Shown: positions 28,317-37,685, counted from the stretch's first letter. The stretch: DNA of 64,000 bases from Paraburkholderia mimosarum LMG 23256 = NBRC 106338 (GCF_000739815.1 NZ_BBJJ01000010.1:1-64000); one strand, 5' to 3'. The notes: generated by a model not told the origin, from the sequence alone. Made by a program: numbers and translations.

Positions 28317-29255
28317 TCATTCGAGATTCTGTACCTGCTCGCGCATCTGCTCGATGAGCAGCTTGAGCGTCATCGAGGCGTCCGCCAGTTCCTTGGCCGC
28401 CGCCTTCGAGCCTAGCGTGTTCGCTTCGCGGTTGAGCTCCTGCATCATGAAGTCGAGGCGCTTGCCGACACGGCCGCCCTTCTCGATCACATGGCGCGTT
28501 TCGTTCAGATGCGCCGTGAGACGCGAAAGCTCTTCGGCGATGTCGATGCGAATGCCATAGATCGTCACTTCCTGGCGGATGCGCTCGGCAATTTCTTCAC
28601 GGGAAATGTTGCCGATGCTGCCGCCGTTACCGTTGCTGTCCGGCGCGACGATGCCGAGCGCCTCCTGCAGACGCTCCACGATCTTCTGCTGATGCTTCGC
28701 GATCAGTTCCGGCACGAGCGGCGTGATGCGCGCGACGATCGCTTCCATTTCGGTGACGTTCGCGAGCAGCATGTTGGCGAGCTGCGCGCCTTCGCGGGCG
28801 CGCACTTCGATCAGGTCGGCGATCGCCTGCTTGCCGCAGCCGAGCACCGCGTCGCGCAGCACCTCGGGGGCGACACCGCTCTCGGCCAGCACGCCGGGCC
28901 AGCGCAGGATCTCGCCGGTGCGCAGGTGGCCCGATTCGGGGAACGCCTCGAGCACGGCACGCTCGAGCACGGCGAGCTGGTCGAGCGCTTCGCGGTTGAG
29001 CGCGCCGGCATTGGCGCCCTGCTCGCTGCGCTGGATGTTGATGCGGATGTCGACCTTGCCGCGCGAGAGCTTCGTCATCAGCATCTCGCGCAACGTGGGC
29101 TCGCACACGCGCACGTCTTCGGGCATGCGGAAGTTCAGGTCGAGAAAGCGCGAATTCACCGTGCGCAATTCCACGGAGACACTGGCGCCGCCCGTGCCCG
29201 ATGCCGCAGCGAGCTCGCGCGTGGCGCTTGCATAGCCGGTCATGCTGTAAATCAT
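28317..29255 (-). CDS. yicC: YicC family endoribonuclease-like protein
   Basis: 312 residues. It starts [14 protein letters not shown], the hallmark N-terminus of the YicC/YloC family, and ends with the DUF1732 domain ([21 protein letters not shown]). Family members have been linked to RNA cleavage and stationary-phase survival. The chosen ATG at 29255 begins this signature; the open frame upstream is not family-like. Adjacent to gmk, a common arrangement. Confidence 0.93.
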   Translation of the reverse strand: MIYSMTGYASATRELAAASGTGGASVSVELRTVNSRFLDLNFRMPEDVRVCEPTLREMLMTKLSRGKVDIRINIQRSEQGANAGALNREALDQLAVLERAVLEAFPESGHLRTGEILRWPGVLAESGVAPEVLRDAVLGCGKQAIADLIEVRAREGAQLANMLLANVTEMEAIVARITPLVPELIAKHQQKIVERLQEALGIVAPDSNGNGGSIGNISREEIAERIRQEVTIYGIRIDIAEELSRLTAHLNETRHVIEKGGRVGKRLDFMMQELNREANTLGSKAAAKELADASMTLKLLIEQMREQVQNLE

Positions 29256-29544
29256 GGTTCGTCTCGCGAAGGAGCCGTGACGACGTGCGGCGCTCGCGCG
29301 GGTCACGGCGGAGGAATCGAGGCGCCCGGCGTGTAGTCGCGAACGGACAATTACGCAGGGCGGAGAAACCGCATTATCCCATTTTTGACGTCGCACTCCC
29401 TCTCGCGCAGGCCGCATGGCCCGCCCGGCCGCAACGCGCTCCTTGCCGGCTTCCCGCTGGCTTCCGGCCGCGCGTTCGTGACCCGCGCGAAGGCGGTAAA
29501 ATTACGGTTTCCCCTTCCCTCGTTTGCCTCGCGCACGCCCCACA

Positions 29545-30285
29545 ATGATCCAATCCAGCCAGCGCCCCTCCGGCCGCGCCGCCGACCAGCTTCGCGAAGT
29601 CCGCATCACCCGCCACTACACGAAGTACGCCGAGGGTTCGGTGCTCGTGGAGTTCGGCGACACGAAGGTGCTGTGCACCGCGAGCGTGTCCGAAAGCGTC
29701 CCGCCCTTCCTGCGCGACAAGGGCCAGGGCTGGCTCACCGCCGAATACGGCATGCTGCCGCGCGCCACCCACACGCGCAGCGACCGCGAAGCCGCGCGCG
29801 GCAAGCAAACGGGCCGCACGCAGGAAATCCAGCGCCTGATCGGCCGCGCGATGCGTGCGGTGTTCGATCTCGAGGCACTCGGCGCGCGCACCATCAACCT
29901 CGACTGCGACGTGCTGCAGGCTGACGGCGGCACGCGCACGGCGAGCATCACGGGCGCGTTCGTTGCCGCGCACGACGCCGTTTCGAAACTGCTCGCCACG
30001 GGCCGCATCGAACGCTCGCCGATCACCGACTACGTGGCGGCGATTTCGGTGGGCGTGTACGAAGGCATGCCGGTGCTCGATCTCGACTACGACGAAGACT
30101 CGCAGTGCGACACCGACATGAACGTCGTCATGACGGGCTCGGGCGGCATGGTCGAAGTTCAGGGCACGGCCGAAGGCGCGCCCTTCACGCGCACGGAACT
30201 GAACGCGCTGCTCGACCTGGCGCAAAGCGGCGTCCGCTCGCTGATCGACAAGCAAAAGGCGGCGCTGGAGATCGCGCATGGCTGA
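29545..30285 (+). CDS. rph: ribonuclease PH
   Basis: A phosphorolytic 3'-5' exonuclease that trims tRNA 3' ends. The 246 residues show [13 protein letters not shown] near the start, the [14 protein letters not shown] core, the [13 protein letters not shown] hexamer interface with the phosphate-binding Arg, and [20 protein letters not shown] 29545 chosen. It overlaps rdgB by eight bases and is divergent from yicC. A TAAAAT -10-like box lies about 50 bases upstream. Confidence 0.97.
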   Translation: MIQSSQRPSGRAADQLREVRITRHYTKYAEGSVLVEFGDTKVLCTASVSESVPPFLRDKGQGWLTAEYGMLPRATHTRSDREAARGKQTGRTQEIQRLIGRAMRAVFDLEALGARTINLDCDVLQADGGTRTASITGAFVAAHDAVSKLLATGRIERSPITDYVAAISVGVYEGMPVLDLDYDEDSQCDTDMNVVMTGSGGMVEVQGTAEGAPFTRTELNALLDLAQSGVRSLIDKQKAALEIAHG

Positions 30286-30913
30286 TTCGCAAGCTAAAAC
30301 GGCGGAGCAAGCGCTCTCGCGCGTCGTGCTCGCCTCGAACAACGCGGGCAAGCTGCGTGAGTTCGCGGCGCTGCTCGGCGCGGCGGGGATCGAACTGGTG
30401 CCGCAAGGCGCGCTCAACGTGCCCGAAGCCGACGAACCGCATCCCACCTTCGTCGAGAACGCGCTCGCGAAGGCTCGCCATGCGGCAAAGCTCACGGGGC
30501 TGCCCGCGCTCGCCGACGACTCGGGCCTGTGCGTGCGCGCGTTGCGCGGCGCGCCCGGCGTGTATTCGGCGCGCTATGCGCAGCTCGCGGGCGGCGAGAA
30601 GAGCGACGCGGCGAACAACGCGCTGCTCGTCGCGAACCTGAAGGACCACCCGGATCGCCGTGGCTACTACTACTGCGTGCTGGCACTCGTGCGCCATGCC
30701 GACGACCCCGAGCCGCTCATCGCCGAGGGCCGCTGGCACGGCGTCGTGCTCGATGCGCCGCGCGGCGACAACGGCTTCGGCTACGACCCTTACTTCTACG
30801 TTCCCGCGCTCGAAGCAACGGCCGCCGAACTCGATCCGGCGCTCAAGAACGCGTCGAGCCACCGCGCGATCGCCTTGCGTCAACTGCTCGCGCGCCTCCA
30901 GGAGGAAGCGTGA
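30278..30913 (+). CDS. rdgB: dITP/XTP pyrophosphatase (RdgB/HAM1)
   Basis: Removes non-canonical purine nucleoside triphosphates (dITP, XTP) before they enter nucleic acid. The 211 residues have the [10 protein letters not shown] substrate motif, [13 protein letters not shown], the catalytic ADDSGLCV, and [11 protein letters not shown]. Its 3' end overlaps the hemW start by four bases (GTGA). Confidence 0.96.
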   Translation: MADSQAKTAEQALSRVVLASNNAGKLREFAALLGAAGIELVPQGALNVPEADEPHPTFVENALAKARHAAKLTGLPALADDSGLCVRALRGAPGVYSARYAQLAGGEKSDAANNALLVANLKDHPDRRGYYYCVLALVRHADDPEPLIAEGRWHGVVLDAPRGDNGFGYDPYFYVPALEATAAELDPALKNASSHRAIALRQLLARLQEEA

Positions 30914-32127
30914 GTCAGCAGCATCAAACGGGCATCGACGTGGTCCGGTCGTTCACGATGCCTGGCAGCATTCGCCTGAGCTCGCTGCCACCGCTCGCGC
31001 TCTACGTCCATTTCCCGTGGTGTGTGCGCAAGTGCCCCTATTGCGACTTCAACTCGCACGAGTGGAAAGGCGAGCGCTTTCCCGAAGACGATTATCTCGA
31101 TGCGCTGCGCGCCGATCTCGAACAGGCGCTGCCGCTCGTGTGGGGCCGCCCGGTGCATACGGTGTTCATCGGCGGGGGCACGCCGAGCCTGCTTTCCGCG
31201 GGAGGGCTCGATCGCCTGCTTTCGGATGTGCGCGCGCTCCTGCCGCTCGACGCCGATGCAGAAGTCACGCTCGAAGCGAATCCCGGCACGTTCGAGGCCG
31301 CGAAGTTCGCGCAGTTTCGCGCGAGCGGCGTGAACCGTCTCTCGGTCGGCATCCAGAGTTTCAACGAAGGGCATCTGAAGGCGCTCGGCCGCATCCACGA
31401 CGCGGCGCAGGCGCGCCATGCAGTCGAAGTCGCAGCCAACACCTTCGACAATTTCAACCTCGATCTGATGTTCGCGTTGCCGCAGCAGACGCTCGCAGAG
31501 TGCCAGGCCGACATCGAGACGGCGCTCTCGTTCGCGCCACCGCATCTGTCGCTCTATCACCTGACGCTCGAACCGAACACGCTCTTCGCTAAATTCCCGC
31601 CCGCGCTGCCCGACGACGACCAGTCCGCCGACATGCACGACTGGATTCATGAGCGCACGTCCGGCGCGGGATACGGACGCTACGAGGTTTCGGCTTACGC
31701 ACAGCCGAACCGCCAGTGCCGGCACAATCTCAATTACTGGCGATTCGGCGACTATCTGGGAATCGGCGCGGGCGCGCACACGAAGCTCTCGTTTCCGAAC
31801 CGCATCGTGCGCCAGGCGCGCTACAAGCATCCGGCGACCTTCATCGAGCAGGCGCGCGCGGGCACGCCGATCCAAGAGGAGCACGAAGTGAACGCGCGCG
31901 ACTTGCCGTTCGAATTCATGCTCAACGCGCTGCGGCTCGTGGAGGGTTTTCCGGTGCATCGCTTCATCGAGCGCACGGGCCTGCCCATCACGACGATCGA
32001 ACCGGCGCTGCAGGAAGCCGAACGGCGCGGGCTCATCACACGCGATTACGAAAAAATCGCGCCGACCGAGTTAGGGCAGCGCTTTCTGAACGATCTTCAG
32101 GCGCTGTTCCTGAAGGATTCGCACTGA
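30910..32127 (+). CDS. hemW: radical SAM heme chaperone HemW
   Basis: A cytoplasmic radical-SAM protein that handles heme. The cluster motif is CVRKCPYCDF (Cys38, Cys42, Cys45 from the GTG start). The next residues are DFNS, not the extra Cys of true HemN, so this is HemW rather than coproporphyrinogen dehydrogenase. The 405 residues also show FIGGGTPSLL, EANPGTFE, NRLSVGIQSF and the C-terminal HemN domain. GTG 30910 is preceded by GGAGGA and overlaps the rdgB stop; ATG 30958 is an alternative start closer to the conserved region. Confidence 0.94.
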   Translation: MSQQHQTGIDVVRSFTMPGSIRLSSLPPLALYVHFPWCVRKCPYCDFNSHEWKGERFPEDDYLDALRADLEQALPLVWGRPVHTVFIGGGTPSLLSAGGLDRLLSDVRALLPLDADAEVTLEANPGTFEAAKFAQFRASGVNRLSVGIQSFNEGHLKALGRIHDAAQARHAVEVAANTFDNFNLDLMFALPQQTLAECQADIETALSFAPPHLSLYHLTLEPNTLFAKFPPALPDDDQSADMHDWIHERTSGAGYGRYEVSAYAQPNRQCRHNLNYWRFGDYLGIGAGAHTKLSFPNRIVRQARYKHPATFIEQARAGTPIQEEHEVNARDLPFEFMLNALRLVEGFPVHRFIERTGLPITTIEPALQEAERRGLITRDYEKIAPTELGQRFLNDLQALFLKDSH

Positions 32128-32194
32128 GGTCGACGCGTTGATCGATTGGGCGACTGCCGCCGCGCCCACGTTTCGGGTTACAATGCGCGGCTCC

Positions 32195-32284
32195 GGAGGT
32201 GTGGCAGAGTGGTTGAATGCACCGGTCTTGAAAACCGGCGAAGGGGTAACCCTTCCGTGAGTTCGAATCTCACCGCCTCCGCCA
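32195..32284 (+). tRNA. tRNA-Ser (anticodon TGA)
   Basis: A 90-base class II tRNA with acceptor GGAGGTG / CGCCTCC, anticodon loop CTTGAAA (TGA), a long variable arm, T arm GTTCGAATC and encoded CCA. A TACAAT box lies 11 bases upstream. Confidence 0.96.
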
Positions 32285-32628
32285 GTCCCAGACACCTGGC
32301 CTTGTCACACGATGCCGTGCCAGCGTTCCGAAAAGGCCCTTCTGTTTCGCCCCGCCTCTTGTAGCTGCCGCCGATCCTCTGAATGCGGTTCCGCCCGAGA
32401 CGACGCGGCGACTGTGGCGGGAACGATAGTCAGGACTGCCATCCATCTAGTCTGGCAGGACCGCAGCGCGATGCGAATCCCGTTTCTCATCGCATCGTCC
32501 GGTCGATCGCACCACCAGGGGGCCCGAGAATAAAGGGTCGAAGCGATTACTCGCGCTGCCCAACGTGCAATCGCCCATCGAATCCACTAGGTGAAAACCC
32601 TAATCATGAGGTAAAATCCTGCCCATCG
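32285..32628. other. intergenic region after tRNA-Ser(TGA)
   Basis: 344 bases with no gene that I can support. The last 50 bases are AT-richer and hold a TAAAAT box at 32613-32618, a likely -10 for the small membrane-protein gene. No integration repeat of the tRNA 3' end was found here. Confidence 0.4.
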
Positions 32629-32643
32629 ATGGGAAAAATCACC

Positions 32644-32856
32644 ATGCCGCACCAATACCAACTGCTCGAAAAATTCGCGTTTTCGCTCGTCGTCCTGTTT
32701 GCCGTGATGTGCTCGAGCTACATCGCATGGGAAAGCTCGCCCGATCTTCGCGAGAACTTCCAGGTCGGCAAGGAATTGTTCCTCAAGAGCGGCGAATATT
32801 CGTATGCCTGTGCGACGACCGTCGCCGACCCCTGCGCGCAGTTCCCCGTCGAATAA
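32644..32856 (+). CDS. small single-pass membrane protein, 70 residues
   Basis: Starts MPHQYQLLEKFAF; one strong membrane helix follows (about residues 11-30), then a C-terminal tail with two cysteines (YACATT and DPCAQ) that would lie outside the cytoplasm if the N-terminus is inside. An in-frame ATG at 32629 would add five residues. A TAAAAT promoter box lies about 30 bases upstream. No family recognised. Confidence 0.6.
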   Translation: MPHQYQLLEKFAFSLVVLFAVMCSSYIAWESSPDLRENFQVGKELFLKSGEYSYACATTVADPCAQFPVE

Positions 32857-32981
32857 GCGGTAAGCCCCGCCTTGCATCTCGTCCCTGCGCGCCTGCCGTG
32901 TGCGACGCGGGACACTGCTGATTGCTTCCCGCTGCGTATCGACTAAGCTCAATTCAGGTTCCGCCACCGAGCTTGTTCGAG

Positions 32982-33503
32982 ATGCTCATCTGCGTACACG
33001 GTTCTTGCGGTTCGCCATCGCCTCGCGCCACCCTCGCACGGCGCCTAGGTCTGATTTTGCTGCTCGGCGTCCTCGGGTGCTTCGGCGCCTGCACGATCAC
33101 GCCGCCGCCCAAGCCGCTCGTCGCCATTCCCCCCGCGGCAATCAACAGCGCAACACTTGACGACTACCGCGCCGAAGTCGCGAAACACATTGTCGAGCGC
33201 AACCCGTCGTATGTCCTGCACGGCACGCCTCAGGCCATGCTGCGCTCGCTGGTGGTCGTCTCCTTTACGGTCGATCGCAACGGCCAGATCGTCAAGTCGT
33301 CGGTGTTCCGCACCAACGGCGACAACGACGCCGAAATCACCGCCCTCGCGACGCTGCGCCATGCCGCACCGCTCCCCCCGCCACCGGGCCGCCTGCTCAA
33401 CCCGGCGGGCCAGCTCGAGATGTTCGAGGACTGGCTCTTCAACGACAACGGCAAGTTCCAGCTGCGCACGCTCGCCTCTCCGCAGGCGCAGAACTTCCAG
33501 TGA
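32982..33503 (+). CDS. TonB-like C-terminal domain lipoprotein
   Basis: 173 residues. The N-terminal hydrophobic segment (LGLILLLGVLG) ends in a cysteine that could be lipidated (GACTITPPPKP, or the earlier LGC). The rest matches a TonB/TolA C-terminal fold: SLVVVSFTVDRNGQIVKSSVFRTNG, then an ALATLRHAAPLPPPP turn as in energy-transducer C-termini. It lacks the long Pro-rich linker of a true TonB and stands without exbBD. A periplasmic, lipid-anchored role is inferred. The exact start is uncertain because no strong ribosome site is seen. Confidence 0.7.
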   Translation: MLICVHGSCGSPSPRATLARRLGLILLLGVLGCFGACTITPPPKPLVAIPPAAINSATLDDYRAEVAKHIVERNPSYVLHGTPQAMLRSLVVVSFTVDRNGQIVKSSVFRTNGDNDAEITALATLRHAAPLPPPPGRLLNPAGQLEMFEDWLFNDNGKFQLRTLASPQAQNFQ

Positions 33504-33904
33504 CGAACGCGGCCTGCGCCGGCGCCTGAGCACCGGCTGTCGCTTTTGCTCGTCTTGCGCCTGCCTTGCTGCCCGGCGCGCACGGTCGTTATAATTTTTC
33601 GCTATCCCCGCCGGCACGCGCCGGCCATGCCTCCCGCCACGCGTCATCCACGCCGCCGCGCGAGGCTTCGACCGCGCTCCCGTCCGCCTGCGCCTATCGG
33701 CGCACGCCATGGCCGGTCAGGAAACCGCACGCTGCGTGGGCGCTGTGCGTTGCATACCGGCAAAGCGTCGTCGGCTGACAACCTCCGCCGGAGCAGCAGG
33801 CGCCACGCATGCGGCCGCCACGCTTTCGAGCCCGAACAAAGACACCCGCGCGCCCTGGCAAGTCCCAGGCGCCAGCGCGCGTCACAACGACTGGAGACCC
33901 TTGA
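33504..33904. other. 401-base region with strong promoter and long leader before the MFS gene
   Basis: No gene is supported here. A strong promoter lies at 33566-33595, so the MFS transcript would have a leader of about 300 bases. The leader holds several GC-rich hairpins (for example CCTGG / CCAGG near 33857) but no T-run terminator. Confidence 0.45.
33566..33595 (+). promoter_or_regulatory. strong sigma-70 promoter upstream of the MFS gene
   Basis: TTGCTG (-35), an 18-base spacer and a consensus TATAAT at 33590-33595 followed by TTTTC, very similar to the tRNA-Thr promoter at 14997-15025. It lies about 310 bases before the MFS start. Confidence 0.65.
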
Positions 33905-35221
33905 ATGTCCACCTCCCCCATTTCGCCCGCGCGCGCCGATCAGGCGAGCACGGCGAAGCAGCAAAGCACGGCGCGCGTGATATTCGCGAGCTTCATCGGC
34001 ACCGCGATCGAGTTCTACGACTTCTATGTGTACGCAACGGCCGCCGCACTCGTGATCGGCCCCGTGTTCTTCCCCCACGGCTCGGCCACGGCGCAGGCAC
34101 TCTCGGCGTTCGTGACGTTCGGCATTGCATTCGTCGCGCGGCCGATCGGCTCGTTCATCTTCGGCCACTTCGGCGACCGTATCGGCCGTAAATCGACGCT
34201 GGTGGCCTCGCTGCTCGTCATGGGGGTCTCCACCACGCTGATCGGCTTCCTGCCCGGCTTCGACGCGATCGGCAGCCTTGCACCGGTCCTGCTGTGCATC
34301 CTGCGCTTCGGCCAGGGCATCGGTCTCGGCGGCGAATGGGGCGGCGCGGCGCTCCTCGCGACCGAGTACGCACCGCAAGGCAGGCGCGGCTGGTTCGGCA
34401 TGTTCCCGCAGCTCGGGCCGTCGGTCGGCTTTCTCGCCTCGAACGGCCTCTTCTTCGGGCTCGCTTCGACGCTCTCCGACCAGCAGTTCCGCGACTGGGG
34501 CTGGCGCGTGCCGTTCATCGTGTCGGCGGTGCTCGTCGCACTCGGTCTCTACGTGCGTCTCAGGATCGCCGAAACGCCTGCCTTCAAGGCCGCCGTCGAG
34601 CGCGAGGAGCGCGTCAAGGTGCCGGTCGCGACGTTGCTCTCGAAGCACTGGGTGCCGACGCTGCTCGGCGCGCTCGCGATGGTCGTGTGCTACACGCTGT
34701 TCTACAACGCCACGGTGTTTTCGCTCTCGCACGGCGTGACGGCGCTGCACATTCCCCGTCCGACCTTCCTCGGCATGCTGTGCATTGCGGTGGTGTTCAT
34801 GGGCATCGCCACGCCGATCTCGGCCCGGCTCTCCGACCACTTCGGCCGCAGGCCGGTGCTGATCGTCGGCTGCATGCTGGCGATTCTCTCGGGCTTCACG
34901 ATGGAGCCGCTGCTCGGCAGCGGTGCAACGCCGCTCGTGCTGCTCTTTCTCGTGATCCAGCTGTTCCTGATGGGCGCGACCTTCGCACCGATGGGCGCGC
35001 TGCTGCCCGAGCTGTTTCCAACGAGCGTGCGCTACACGGGCGCGGGCGTGGCGTACAACCTGGGCGGGATTCTCGGCGCGTCGGTCGCGCCGTATATCGC
35101 GCAGGTGCTGGCCGCGCGCGGCGGTCTCTCGTGGGTTGGCGCCTATGTGTCGATCGCAGCGTGCGTGAGCCTCGTCGGTGTCCTGTGCATGCGTGAGACG
35201 CGCCACACGTCGCTGACATAA
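33905..35221 (+). CDS. MFS transporter, metabolite:H+ symporter (MHS) family
   Basis: A 438-residue inner-membrane transporter with 12 predicted helices. The MHS hallmarks are FIGTAIEFYDFYVY in helix 1, GHFGDRIGRKSTL in the loop 2-3, and LRFGQGIGLGGEWGGAALLATEYAP in helix 4, as in ShiA, ProP and KgtP relatives. The loop 8-9 repeat SDHFGRRP is present. The substrate (for example shikimate, an osmolyte or a dicarboxylate) cannot be assigned. It has its own long leader and terminator, and no catabolic gene beside it. Confidence 0.92.
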   Translation: MSTSPISPARADQASTAKQQSTARVIFASFIGTAIEFYDFYVYATAAALVIGPVFFPHGSATAQALSAFVTFGIAFVARPIGSFIFGHFGDRIGRKSTLVASLLVMGVSTTLIGFLPGFDAIGSLAPVLLCILRFGQGIGLGGEWGGAALLATEYAPQGRRGWFGMFPQLGPSVGFLASNGLFFGLASTLSDQQFRDWGWRVPFIVSAVLVALGLYVRLRIAETPAFKAAVEREERVKVPVATLLSKHWVPTLLGALAMVVCYTLFYNATVFSLSHGVTALHIPRPTFLGMLCIAVVFMGIATPISARLSDHFGRRPVLIVGCMLAILSGFTMEPLLGSGATPLVLLFLVIQLFLMGATFAPMGALLPELFPTSVRYTGAGVAYNLGGILGASVAPYIAQVLAARGGLSWVGAYVSIAACVSLVGVLCMRETRHTSLT

Positions 35222-35238
35222 CACATCACGCCTCAGCG

Positions 35239-35275
35239 AAAAAGCGGAGTCCGCCTTGCGGACTCCGCTTTTTTT
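35239..35275 (+). terminator. terminator after the MFS gene
   Basis: AAAAAGCGGAGTCCG / CGGACTCCGCTTTTT, a perfect 15-bp stem with a five-base loop and extra T residues. Confidence 0.9.
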
Positions 35276-35373
35276 GTGCTCCTTCATCGCGCTTTTTGGT
35301 CGCTTTGGGCGCGCGCGAGGCGTGTCTATACTCGAATCGACAGGCGGGAACGAATCTCGGGGAGGCGCCGACG

Positions 35374-35553
35374 ATGAACCTGCATCTGACCAACGCGGAC
35401 ATTGTTCTGATCATCGCCCTCGCCCTGGGCATCTCACTCCTGCTGGCGTTCCGCCTGCGCACCGCAAGTTGGCGCGCCGTGTTGCTCGAAGCGTTGGCGG
35501 CGAACGCCGCGGCAATTGCCGCGGTCGTCGCAATCGAAATGCTGCTCGCTTGA
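35374..35553 (+). CDS. small membrane protein, 59 residues
   Basis: Starts MNLHLTNADIVLIIALALG and has two hydrophobic stretches (about 9-26 and 40-58) separated by FRLRTASWR, so it is probably a two-helix hairpin in the inner membrane. A GGAGG site lies about ten bases before ATG 35374. No family recognised. Confidence 0.6.
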   Translation: MNLHLTNADIVLIIALALGISLLLAFRLRTASWRAVLLEALAANAAAIAAVVAIEMLLA

Positions 35554-35602
35554 GGTCCACCGCGGACAGTCACGCCGCTGGCGCCACCCGGTCTGGCGGA
35601 CC

Positions 35603-35728
35603 TCAGCGATAGTAGTAGCCGTGATGGTAGCCGCCGCCGTAATAGCCGCCGGCCGGCACCACGATGCAGCCGCCCAGCGAAGCGGCTAGCAATGCGCCAG
35701 CGATGAGGGTAAGCGTCAATCGTTTCAC
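35603..35728 (-). CDS. micro-lipoprotein, 41 residues (GTG start)
   Basis: A very small lipoprotein: basic start (first residues KRLTLTLIAG after the GTG-coded Met), a hydrophobic signal, lipobox LGGC at position 21, then IVVPAGG and a Gly/Tyr/His-rich tail (GYYGGGYHHGYYYR). An AAGGGGAA ribosome site sits just before the GTG at 35728. The mature peptide would be about 21 residues. It shares GCIVVPA with the micro-lipoprotein at 37236-37346, so the two may be paralogues. Function unknown. Confidence 0.65.
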   Translation of the reverse strand: MKRLTLTLIAGALLAASLGGCIVVPAGGYYGGGYHHGYYYR

Positions 35729-35987
35729 AGTGTTCCCCTTCGAGTCAGTGTCGATGTCCGGCCATGCGATATCGGGCGGGACGGTTCAGATTGAACACGA
35801 CGGCGAAGGCGTGAGGCGTTGCAATTTGTAAGCAGCGGTATGGCCCATGTAACAGCCTGAGCGTCAAACCGCAGCGGCAGGCGGGCCAGACGCGCGCCTG
35901 CAATACAGACGCGACACTTTTAACAAGCTCGTAATGCAGAAAGCGCGTAAGACGACGCCGCGAAAACGCGCGGCGCGACGCGAAGAT

Positions 35988-36995
35988 TCAGGCAGCGCGA
36001 GCGCGCGAAGGTTGCGTGGATGTGCCGCCGTCACGCGCAGGATAGATGCGATCGACGGCATCGATCGCCACCTGCACGGGCGGCACATGATGGCCGTCGC
36101 CGATCGAGATCGAGCGATTGGGCGCATGCACGCCGCTGTGCCCGGCGTCGGTCGACACGAAGACCATCACGGTCGGCTTGAGCAGCGCGTGGCTCAGATG
36201 CACGAAGCCCGTATCGGTGCCGACCACGAGCGCGCAATCCTCGATGCGCTGCGCGACCTGCGAAACCGTCAGGCGCGGCAGCACCGTCGAGCCCGGTATG
36301 AGCGCCGCGATCTCACGCGCTGTGGCGTGCTCGGCGTCGGAGCCCCAAGGCAATTCGACGCGCAGGCCGCGCGCAACCAACGCATTGCCCAGTTCGCCCC
36401 AATGGGCGACCGGCCACTTCTTCTCGTCTTTCGATGTTGCGTGAAAGAACAGTGCCGTGGGCGCGGCGGGCGCGGGCAGCGCGGTGCCGTCGCGCGGAAC
36501 CCGCATCTGGAAGTCGGGCGGCGTGTCGACTGTGTAGCCGAGCGCCTCGCCGGCGCTGATGCGCAACCCATGCCACGCATTGCATTGCGGACGCGGACCG
36601 AAGCGCCCGTTGTATGCGAAGGCCGCGCCACGCTCGCCGAGATCCTGCGAGAGATAGCCGAAGCGGCGGCGCCCGCGCGCGATAAACGCGATGATCGCGC
36701 TCTTGTACACGCCGTGAATATCGATGATGGCGTCGTAGCGCTGGGCGCGCAGTTCCGAGATCGACGCCCAGATCGCCTTGAGGTCGCCCCAGCGGCGCGC
36801 TTTCTTGAAACGGCGCAGCGGCGCGCAGAGCACGCGGTCGACGCCTGCGTTCCAGCGCACGATATCGGCGAAGGCTTCGTCCGCGGCCCAGTCCACCTTC
36901 ACGCCTGGAAATGCGCGCTGCACGTCTGCAACGACCGGAAGCGCTTCGACGATATCGCCGAGCGAAGTCACTTTGACAATCAAAACTCGTTTCAT
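35988..36995 (-). CDS. waaC: lipopolysaccharide heptosyltransferase I
   Basis: Adds the first L-glycero-D-manno-heptose to Kdo2-lipid A at the inner membrane. In 335 residues, the GT9 signature MKRVLIVKVTSLGDIVEALP is at the N-terminus with the catalytic Asp in LGDIV, IDIHGVYKSA follows, and the nucleotide-sugar side has FFHATSKDEKKWP and VGTDTGFVHLSHAL. The length suits WaaC. No other LPS-core gene lies in the window. Confidence 0.93.
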   Translation of the reverse strand: MKRVLIVKVTSLGDIVEALPVVADVQRAFPGVKVDWAADEAFADIVRWNAGVDRVLCAPLRRFKKARRWGDLKAIWASISELRAQRYDAIIDIHGVYKSAIIAFIARGRRRFGYLSQDLGERGAAFAYNGRFGPRPQCNAWHGLRISAGEALGYTVDTPPDFQMRVPRDGTALPAPAAPTALFFHATSKDEKKWPVAHWGELGNALVARGLRVELPWGSDAEHATAREIAALIPGSTVLPRLTVSQVAQRIEDCALVVGTDTGFVHLSHALLKPTVMVFVSTDAGHSGVHAPNRSISIGDGHHVPPVQVAIDAVDRIYPARDGGTSTQPSRARAA

Positions 36996-37235
36996 TGTGC
37001 TGCGGACCGCAGGTCCGATGCTCCAGTCTGCCAGTAATTTCCTGAGATTTTAGCCGACTAACCTTGCGGCAGCCTGAGGAAACGTTGGTGAGAACGAGCG
37101 ATATCGGCCCTTTTTTCAAGACCCGGCGAAACGTCGACAACGCGCCGCAAACATACCGGGCCCCACACGCCACTGCGCGTCGAGCCCGGCATGGACGATC
37201 CGCGAGGGATCGACAAAAGCGGTCAACGGATCACG

Positions 37236-37346
37236 CTAGTAGATCACGACCGGCGCGGGTCTCATGTACATCGGCCGCGCCGGCACGACGATGCAGCCCG
37301 CCAGCGTTAGCGCGAGCATGGCCGCCGCGAGCAGCTTTTTACTCAT
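37236..37346 (-). CDS. micro-lipoprotein, 36 residues
   Basis: MSKKLLAAAMLALTLAGC is a textbook lipoprotein signal peptide (lipobox LAGC), followed by a mature peptide of 19 residues starting CIVVPARP. A strong GGAGGGG site precedes the ATG at 37346. Only 21 bases separate it from the stop of the WXXGXW gene upstream on the same strand, so they are probably co-transcribed. Resembles the micro-lipoprotein at 35603-35728 in the GCIVVPA region. Confidence 0.7.
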   Translation of the reverse strand: MSKKLLAAAMLALTLAGCIVVPARPMYMRPAPVVIY

Positions 37347-37367
37347 GATGCGCCCCCTCCCGGCTCG

Positions 37368-37685
37368 TCAGGCGGCCCAGTGACCTTCGACCCAGTGCCA
37401 GTTCGGGCCATGCGCGATCCAGTGTCCCGCCACCCAGTGATACCCCACGCGCCCGGCCTGCCAATGGCCCCTCACCCACACGTACCGGCCGTGGTCCCAA
37501 CGCCAGTGGCCTTTGTCCCATACGTAGCCCACGCGCGGCGCCGGCACCACTTCCACGCGCTCGACGGGCGGCGGCGCGCTCGGCTCGACAACGACGATTT
37601 CGGCGAATGCGGGAGCCGCCACGGCGCACGTGCCGGCGGCGAGGATCGCAGCCTTCGCGATGAAGAGGCGAATGGAGTTGTTCAT
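37368..37685 (-). CDS. exported WXXGXW (BcpO-like) repeat protein
   Basis: 105 residues: a signal peptide (MNNSIRLFIAKAAILAAG, ending PAFA), a short Pro-rich linker, then tandem Trp/His/Gly repeats of the form YVWxxGHW (VWDKGHWRWDHGRYVW, VRGHWQAG, VAGHWIAHG, VEGHW). Such repeats are common in Burkholderiales envelope proteins; function is unknown. ATG 37685 has an AAGGGTGA site. It probably forms an operon with the micro-lipoprotein downstream. Confidence 0.85.
   Translation of the reverse strand: MNNSIRLFIAKAAILAAGTCAVAAPAFAEIVVVEPSAPPPVERVEVVPAPRVGYVWDKGHWRWDHGRYVWVRGHWQAGRVGYHWVAGHWIAHGPNWHWVEGHWAA

Noticed and set aside
30910..32127. Oxygen-independent coproporphyrinogen III dehydrogenase (HemN)
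   Set aside because: The cluster motif is CxxxCxxC followed by Asp-Phe, not the extra cysteine of HemN; this is the HemW pattern.
32195..32628. Second tRNA-bound island after tRNA-Ser(TGA)
   Set aside because: No repeat of the tRNA 3' end and no mobile or phage-like gene was found downstream.
32982..33503. True TonB protein
   Set aside because: It lacks the Pro-rich periplasmic linker and exbB/exbD neighbours, and has a lipoprotein-like start; only the C-terminal fold resembles TonB.
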